Below, piece after piece: positions 59,801-64,000 of a DNA stretch of 64,000 nucleotides (position 1 is its first letter; each line of letters begins with the position of its first letter). Source of the stretch: an uncultured Microbacterium sp. (GTDB taxonomy: Bacteria; Actinomycetota; Actinomycetes; Actinomycetales; Microbacteriaceae). The stretch spans positions 1-64,000 of the forward strand of contig NZ_FLQR01000002.1 in assembly GCF_900078385.1 (NCBI RefSeq), given 5' to 3'. Position numbers and translations under genes: made by a program. A model generated the notes under the pieces. That model ran no database searches. It was not told the origin of the DNA and saw nothing but the letters and a program-made list of their open reading frames with translations.

Positions 59801-61734
59801 AGTGTCATGGCCGAGTCCCCCGCGACATCGACCGAGTTGCCCGAGGCCTCGCCGAGACGCCAGAGGTGCAGCACGTCGTCTGTGAAGACGGACTGAAGGT
59901 ACGGGCTGACAGTGGCATTGCTGACGGTGGCCTCGCTCCACGACGATTTGAACGTGTTGCCGTTCGGGTCGGTGGCCACCACTCTCACCCGATGTGTCGA
60001 ATCCGGGTCCAGTCCGTCTATCAGCGTCCGGAGCGTCTTCCCCTCCCAGAAGCGGTTCGACAGCTGCCATTCCTCGACTAGCCCGGCCGTGTTCTCGCTG
60101 TCCAAGTAGAGCCGATAGCTGAGGTCGAGATCATCACGGTCGAAGATCGTGGGGAACGAGACACGGAGGGATCCGCCGATGAAGGTACTGATCTTCGGTG
60201 CCCACCAGTCGTAGACAGACACGCCCGCTGCGACAGCGGCGCGCTCCTGCACGATTGTCAGGCGCGGTCCTTGCTTGTTGGGGGCAATGGACCGTACTGC
60301 GTATCGAACGAGCCCCTCCTGCGCCGTGCCGTTGATCGCGAGGAACTCGCCGCCGTAGACGACGTACTGGGAGTTGCCTGCCACACTCCATGCTGCCTGG
60401 GTCGCGCCGGTCTTAAAGCCGGGCACCGACTGCGGGTACCAGTTCAAGAGGCCGGGGGCCGCCACGCCGGCGTGGTGCGGGTAGCCGTAGATGTCCGCCT
60501 TGTTGACGCCGGTGGCTTCCTTCGTCCAAGCCGTGGAGTGGTAGAAGGTCCACGGGTTCTCCTGCGGGAAGCCGCCACTGTTGCCGCAATAGTGCTTATG
60601 GGAAGCGGAGTAGACCACGTCGCCGACCGGCGCAATGTCGTACGTGTCGCCATGGCAGTCCTCGACCCAATTGATGCCGGTGTCCGCCCACCGGAACGAG
60701 AAGGAGCCTTCTACGTTGCCTGTTTGGCCATACACCCATCCGCTTCCGTAGACGTTCTCTCCGTCCGTTTTCAGGTTCATGATGCCGCCGTCCGTGTTGC
60801 CGTTGCGGACCTCGGCGTTGGCAGCGAGGGGAACGGTGGTGGACGCTGTAGCCGTATCGAACAGGGCAAGGCCGTAGCCGGGGTTGTTGGAGTACGCATT
60901 CACGCCCGCGCTCGTATACAGAGCGCGTGTGAAGTTGCCGCCTACGACAAGGCGCGTACCCTCGGGATTGACGGCCATCGTCTGGATCTGCTGATCGTAG
61001 ATAGTGGCCTGCTTCTTGTTGGTCGCGTCCGCGGGATCGCGCCACCATGCTCGGAAGTTTGCCACGATGGCGCCCGTCGTGAGGCGGACTGCCCCCAGTC
61101 GAACACTCTCCTCGTTGTTGACCGCGCTGAAGTACCCGCCGATGTAGGCAATCGAGTTGGTTACAGCGACAGCCATCACCGGCCCGTTGATGTTAGGGGG
61201 CGTTGTGAAGGCGGTCAGGTTCCCCGACGGCAGATCGAACACCGCGACGCGGTTGCGCGTGATGCCGTTGACCTGAGTGAAGTTGCCCACGACGACAAGC
61301 TTGCTACCGTCGGGCGTTGCAGCGATGTCGCGGACCGTCCCGTTGAAGTTCGCGGTGAGGGGCAACAGATTCCCCGTCGTGAGGTTGAAAGCGAGGAAGT
61401 TGCTCCGCGTCACTTCATTCGTGCCCGCGGGGGATCCGGCGGGCCTCGCTGTGGCGAAGGAGCCGCCGGCATACACCGTGTTCCCGACGATCTCGGTCGC
61501 GTACACAACGCCACCCTGGCCGTCCGAGTTTCGCGCGGACGAACCGTCGCCAATCTGCACGGTGGGCAGAGCGTCCGCCGAGACGGTCTCGGTGGCGGCG
61601 GTAGCCGTCACAGCCTCCTCGGTATCCTCGGCGGCAGCTGCTGCGGAGGTCGGCGCGATGAGCGCGAGAGCAACGATTACCGCACCTGTCGCGAGCGAAG
61701 CCAGAGCTTTGCGCGCAAAATTCGTCGATTGCAC
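56896..61734 (-). CDS. Giant secreted propeller/LamG/PKD protein
   Basis: The 1612-residue exported protein has a signal peptide (1-36) and a propeller-like domain (about 55-490, with YAGGSFATARPAG and VVVGNFTQVNG repeats). An Fn3-like part (about 495-610) and a LamG/concanavalin domain (about 614-840, with FSIETWFKTT and WHHAVATLGSEGMQLYVDGV) follow. Three tandem PKD domains start near 845, 929 and 1015 (each with NFGDGS or DFGDGS). A beta module (about 1107-1310), a fourth PKD (about 1316-1395) and a second copy of that module (about 1405-1612) complete it. No LPxTG or membrane anchor is seen at the C terminus. It probably binds the extracellular polymer or other surfaces. The gene is minus-strand within a mainly plus-strand locus. 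Confidence 0.88.
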   Translation of the reverse strand: MQSTNFARKALASLATGAVIVALALIAPTSAAAAAEDTEEAVTATAATETVSADALPTVQIGDGSSARNSDGQGGVVYATEIVGNTVYAGGSFATARPAGSPAGTNEVTRSNFLAFNLTTGNLLPLTANFNGTVRDIAATPDGSKLVVVGNFTQVNGITRNRVAVFDLPSGNLTAFTTPPNINGPVMAVAVTNSIAYIGGYFSAVNNEESVRLGAVRLTTGAIVANFRAWWRDPADATNKKQATIYDQQIQTMAVNPEGTRLVVGGNFTRALYTSAGVNAYSNNPGYGLALFDTATASTTVPLAANAEVRNGNTDGGIMNLKTDGENVYGSGWVYGQTGNVEGSFSFRWADTGINWVEDCHGDTYDIAPVGDVVYSASHKHYCGNSGGFPQENPWTFYHSTAWTKEATGVNKADIYGYPHHAGVAAPGLLNWYPQSVPGFKTGATQAAWSVAGNSQYVVYGGEFLAINGTAQEGLVRYAVRSIAPNKQGPRLTIVQERAAVAAGVSVYDWWAPKISTFIGGSLRVSFPTIFDRDDLDLSYRLYLDSENTAGLVEEWQLSNRFWEGKTLRTLIDGLDPDSTHRVRVVATDPNGNTFKSSWSEATVSNATVSPYLQSVFTDDVLHLWRLGEASGNSVDVAGDSAMTLSGRMNRNQVGALTADADRSIQFNDSFLSSQNNGSGGSSNSESGRNEFSIETWFKTTTTSGGKLVGFGNARTGSSSSYDRHLFMNNAGQLIFGVYPNTVREITTPTSFRDGQWHHAVATLGSEGMQLYVDGVLRATRSDTTNGQGYSGYWRIANDNLGGWSGGSSTQFEGSLDEVAIYGEALPAERVSAHYTAGKTGALPNTPPVATFGVPDVDERTVTVSSQSTDDDGTIASTMWNFGDGSAEVSGANASHTYASPGMYTITLTVTDDDGATDSTTRDVTVTNNAAPTAVIATPTINGLAVNVSGSATDSDGTIASYSWDFGDGSAAKPGATASHTYTDGGDYTITLTVTDNKGATGTDTRQVTVTAPANVPPTASIANPTISGLDVDVVGSGVDSDGTIASYSWNFGDGSAAVLGAAAAHTYPEGGVFTITLTVTDNAGATGAATRQVSVIEPTTGALASDSFDRTTSNGWGSADLGGAWTVRGGTTLFSVGSGAGKISQPTSRALTTYADLNSVSATAARVDAVFSLDKIVEGQYVGVIGRRVGSDFYAVRIKSEAGGTVRLFLLQTNGAIGSSFVVPGLTLTAGDKYVLSVEVTGTGPTSVKGKIWKQGTTEPDWQRTGTNTFAGLQSAGAVSLLAYTPNTPTPAVVSFDSVKAVDPAALPPVDPENQQPTAAIAVPTVNGLSVDLSGSGSDTDGTITSYAWNFGDGTSGNQPSVTKTYATGGTYTVTLTVTDNDGATGTATRSVTVSDPVEPGAGVLAEDEFERTASNSWGTATVGGAWTLRGGTNRFSVSGGAGKITLPAGQAVTAYADLNEISSTSTRVEAVFSLDRIVEGQYVGVIGRKVGADFYAARIKVEAGGAVRLFLLQTSGAVGSSLLLPGLTLTAGDKYVLSVEVTGSGPTSVKGKIWKQSEVEPDWQRSGTNTFAGLQSAGAASVFSFGPNLATGVGVASFDSIRVTDPSVAP
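56899..58416 (-). repeat. Internal duplication of a roughly 200-residue beta module
   Basis: Two copies, about 57804-58416 and 56899-57522, encode nearly parallel modules separated by one PKD domain. Shared segments include VEGQYVGVIGR, RLFLLQT, LTLTAGDKYVLSVEVTG and TSVKGKIWKQ. DNA similarity remains visible in long runs, so the duplication is fairly recent or kept alike by conversion. It is a possible recombination hotspot. Confidence 0.8.
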
Positions 61735-61874
61735 GAACGTTCCCCAATTGTCGTGTATGCAACCGCGACCCCTCGCGCCTGCATCCCCCAGTGTCGCCCG
61801 TCCCCTTGGGCGATCAGGGCGATCCTAACCCCCCGGAGCACTTTCGGACAACGTCAGATCGTGGGAGGTTCGCG

Positions 61875-62606
61875 TCAGGGAGCCTTGCCCTCGAACAACA
61901 CGACCGGGCTACCGACCGACAAGTCGACTTCAACCCGAATACTGCCTCGCTGGTCGCGCGGGACCGTGAACGCGAACTTTCCCGTTTCCGTCGCTCCCGC
62001 CTTCAAGGTCGGGGGGAAGTCGGTGCGCGGACGTGTCAGGATGCCGGCGGGCCGGGCATCAGCTCCGTAATAGACGTTCACAATGACTGCGGGGGTGTCG
62101 ATCCCCCGGCTGGAGCCGTTCACTGCCTCGACCGTGACCAGAAGTGCCGGGCCCGCTTCCTCGCCGGGAACCGTGACCGTGCCATCGAACGGTTGAATGG
62201 ACGTGAGGCTCACAGTCAGACCCGCCTCCACTGTGGCGGTGGCATCGATGTCGACCGGCGGCTTTGTCGGGCGAGGGGTGGGCTGGGCTTCCGGTTCGTC
62301 CGTAGACGATTCGGTCGGCGTCGGGGTCGGGTTCGGCGAAGGCGACCCACTTGGTGGAGCGGTGCCAGATTCCGCGGGCCCAGGCGAAGCGGATGCAGAG
62401 GGTGGAGTCGTCGTGGGACCAGCCGACGGCGACGCGCTTCCGGAGATGACGCTGATGGTCACGACACCGGCGACGACGACCGCCGCCCCGACGCTCAACC
62501 ACACCCACCGTGCATGGCGAGTAGCGCCCGCACCCTCGACAGACTCCACCATGTCCCCCTCGTCCCCGCCGCTCTGCGGCACGACGCCATCGTAAGCGTT
62601 GCTCAC
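61875..62606 (-). CDS. Membrane-anchored protein with Pro/Ser/Thr stalk and DUF4352-like domain
   Basis: The 243-residue protein has a short cytosolic N terminus, one transmembrane segment (about 34-55, WVWLSVGAAVVVAGVVTISVI), and a stalk of about 65 residues made mostly of P, S, T and A. The extracellular beta domain (about 120-243) has LTVSLTSIQPFDGT and FAFTVPRDQRGSIRVEVDLS and resembles the DUF4352/TlpA-like Ig fold. GTG start as annotated; an ATG 18 codons later preceded by GAGGGGG is an alternative. It may be a surface adhesion partner of the PKD protein encoded next to it; this is inference. Confidence 0.75.
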   Translation of the reverse strand: MSNAYDGVVPQSGGDEGDMVESVEGAGATRHARWVWLSVGAAVVVAGVVTISVISGSASPSAGPTTTPPSASASPGPAESGTAPPSGSPSPNPTPTPTESSTDEPEAQPTPRPTKPPVDIDATATVEAGLTVSLTSIQPFDGTVTVPGEEAGPALLVTVEAVNGSSRGIDTPAVIVNVYYGADARPAGILTRPRTDFPPTLKAGATETGKFAFTVPRDQRGSIRVEVDLSVGSPVVLFEGKAP

Positions 62607-62607
62607 C

Positions 62608-63528
62608 TCATCTGCGCACCCCGCGCTCGGCGCGGAAGTGAGCCCTCACGAGCCGCCTCCCGTCGCGAACACCGCGATATGCGGCCACCAATGGACTCAT
62701 CGGCCGGAGGAACTGGCGCCGACCGCCCCGCAGCAGAACTTCCTTCGCCGATGCGATGGTTGAGCGCGCCCAGCGGCGCACTCCCTCCTCGTCCAGGTGC
62801 TTGACCGCGAACATCAGTCGGTTGCGGATCGCATAGTAGTAATAGGTCGACGACTTCGCTTCAGCACGGACCGCCTCGCCATGGGTCCCACCCTCGTCGT
62901 GAACGACGACGGCTTCGTGCGCGACGATGAGCCGACCACCTGCCGCTACCACTCTGCGCGAAAGGTCGACGTCCTCCCAGTACAGGAAGTAATCCTCATC
63001 GAAACCGCCGACCCTTGCCCACAGAGCGTCGGTCAGGAGCAGACACGCACCCGTCAGCCACTCCCACCGCGGTTCGTCAGGACGGCGCGCACGCCTCGCG
63101 GCGCTCATCGTCAACCCATCGGCCAGATACACGTCTGCACCGTCGAACCATGTCTGTCCGGCTCCGTCAACGACGCGCGGCGCGACCAGGGCGTCGGGAG
63201 AGAGCGCCGCGAGCATCACCAACCATGCTTGCGCTTCGATTCGGGCATCCGGGTTGAGGAGAAGGAACTCGCGAGCGCCTAGTTCGAGCGCCCGGGCCAC
63301 CCCGAGGTTCATACCGCCGCCGAAGCCGAGGTTCTCCACGGGCTCGACCAGCGCCCAGCTCTCTCGGGCAGCCAGCGCGCGCATGCGGGTGCGCTCTTCG
63401 TCAGTGGTGAAGTTGTCGACTACAACCACCGAATCCGGACCGCATGAGAAGACCGATTGGATCAGGTTCTTTTCCAGCAGGGAACTCGACCCGTAATTGA
63501 CCACCACGAACGCTGAAGCGACTGCCAT
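62608..63528 (-). CDS. Glycosyltransferase family 2 (rhamnosyltransferase-like)
   Basis: The 306-residue GT-A enzyme has SAFVVVNYGSSSLLEKNL, VVVDNFTTDEE, ENLGFGGGMNLGVARALE, the metal-binding region FLLLNPDARI, and the conserved GGFDEDYFLYWEDVDLSRRVVAAGG (residues about 190-215). These are typical of WbbL-like rhamnosyltransferases. The start was placed at the ATG with AGGAAGGA nine bases upstream. It is co-directional with and one base upstream of the membrane-anchored protein gene. Confidence 0.92.
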   Translation of the reverse strand: MAVASAFVVVNYGSSSLLEKNLIQSVFSCGPDSVVVVDNFTTDEERTRMRALAARESWALVEPVENLGFGGGMNLGVARALELGAREFLLLNPDARIEAQAWLVMLAALSPDALVAPRVVDGAGQTWFDGADVYLADGLTMSAARRARRPDEPRWEWLTGACLLLTDALWARVGGFDEDYFLYWEDVDLSRRVVAAGGRLIVAHEAVVVHDEGGTHGEAVRAEAKSSTYYYYAIRNRLMFAVKHLDEEGVRRWARSTIASAKEVLLRGGRRQFLRPMSPLVAAYRGVRDGRRLVRAHFRAERGVRR

Positions 63529-63575
63529 TCCCGCGCGTCCTTCCTGCGCCGATGACGCATGCTGCACACATTACC

Positions 63576-63622
63576 CACGTACGTGACGGGTGATCTTCGG
63601 AGATGCGTTGGGGGAGATGCGT
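63576..63622. promoter_or_regulatory. Divergent promoter region with palindrome and direct repeats
   Basis: CACGTACGTG (63576-63585) is a perfect palindrome, followed by two direct repeats GGAGATGCGT at 63599-63608 and 63613-63622 with a 14-base period. The region separates the minus-strand GT2 gene and a plus-strand glycosyltransferase. Possible regulator site; the second repeat also provides purines upstream of the ATG. Confidence 0.4.
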
Positions 63623-63627
63623 AGGGT

Positions 63628-64000
63628 ATGACCGTGACCGCATCCCACGTCCCACCGACACCTCGGCGCCGCGTTCTGATCGGCGCGTACGCGTGCGGCC
63701 CGGTCGAGGAGTCCGAGGCAGCAGCCGGATGGGCCCTCGCCACAGCCGCCGCCTCGCTTCACGACGTCACCGTCATCACCCGTACCCGCTTTCGCGACGC
63801 GGTCACCCCCGCGCTGGCCGCCGATGCCGAACTGGCGGCGCGGATGACGGTGGTGTACGTCGACCCGCCGCGCTGGATCATGCGGCTTCGACAAAAGCTG
63901 CCAGGAGCGCTGTACTGGTTCTACCCATTGTGGCAGGGGAATCTGCTGCGCGAGGCGCGCCGCCTGCATGCATCCAACCCCTTTCAGGTCGCTCACCACG
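63628..64000 (+). CDS. Glycosyltransferase family 4 protein, 5' part only
   Basis: The frame starts ATG ACC GTG and stays open to the window edge (124 codons). It encodes VLIGAYACGPVEESEAAAGWALATAAA, which matches the N-terminal pattern YAC-x-P-x2-GSE-x-G-x-GW of a GT4 branch, here with EESEAAAGW. VTVITRTRF and PGALYWFYPLWQGNLLREA follow. The gene is truncated by the window, not broken. It extends the exopolysaccharide locus beyond the right edge. Confidence 0.75.
   Translation, partial: MTVTASHVPPTPRRRVLIGAYACGPVEESEAAAGWALATAAASLHDVTVITRTRFRDAVTPALAADAELAARMTVVYVDPPRWIMRLRQKLPGALYWFYPLWQGNLLREARRLHASNPFQVAHH

Overview
The window comes from a high-GC actinobacterium, most likely Microbacteriaceae and probably close to Microbacterium. 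The evidence is the GTG-rich, tightly overlapping gene layout, the actinobacterial order hpt-ftsH-folE-folP-folB-folK-DUF3180-PH-PH, TAnnnT -10 boxes with leaderless or short leaders, and the conspicuous use of GGATGCC/GGCATCC. No rRNA, IS element, prophage or CRISPR array is visible.

Region 1 (about 0.1-19.6 kb) is mainly housekeeping: a DUF559 protein, a lipoprotein, cardiolipin synthase, a DUF4192 protein, lysS, a long minus-strand operon (ftsH, the folate genes, DUF3180, two PH-domain proteins, a Rossmann/DUF2520 protein), hpt, a DUF937 protein, tilS, ppa, an M23 peptidase, and a tRNA-Glu/Asp/Phe cluster. Intergenic inverted-repeat elements occur at 1.15-1.29, 16.89-16.96 and 19.67-19.78 kb.

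Region 2 (about 19.8-44.4 kb) is an accessory catabolic island. It holds two MarR paralogues around an FAD monooxygenase, a CocE/NonD hydrolase, a DUF3237 protein, two different GH78 alpha-L-rhamnosidases, two alpha/beta hydrolases next to a quercetinase-like monocupin, a LysR regulator, a family-5 solute ABC transporter with a fused permease-ATPase, a GH1 beta-glucosidase, two FAH-family hydrolases, two SDRs, a carboxymuconolactone-decarboxylase-family protein and an IclR regulator. My reading is uptake and breakdown of a plant rhamno-glucoside, with a flavonol rutinoside such as rutin the best single guess: the transporter imports, GH78 and GH1 strip rhamnose and glucose, the cupin opens the flavonol ring, and the esterases split the resulting depside. 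The FAH and SDR pairs could serve either aromatic-ring cleavage products or oxidative rhamnose catabolism. This is inference from family membership and clustering.

Region 3 (about 44.4 kb to the right edge) is an exopolysaccharide locus. It has a polyprenyl-phosphate sugar transferase, several glycosyltransferases, a low-molecular-weight tyrosine phosphatase, a Wzz/BY-kinase-like protein with a degenerate Walker A, a secreted beta-helix protein, a Wzy-like polymerase, an acyltransferase, a 1612-residue secreted propeller/LamG/PKD protein, and a membrane-anchored protein. A shared secreted module links the beta-helix protein and the PKD protein. By eye, base composition is less GC-biased here than in the flanks, suggesting a variable or transferred locus. 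No flippase (Wzx) is seen, so the locus probably continues past the right edge, where a glycosyltransferase gene is cut off.
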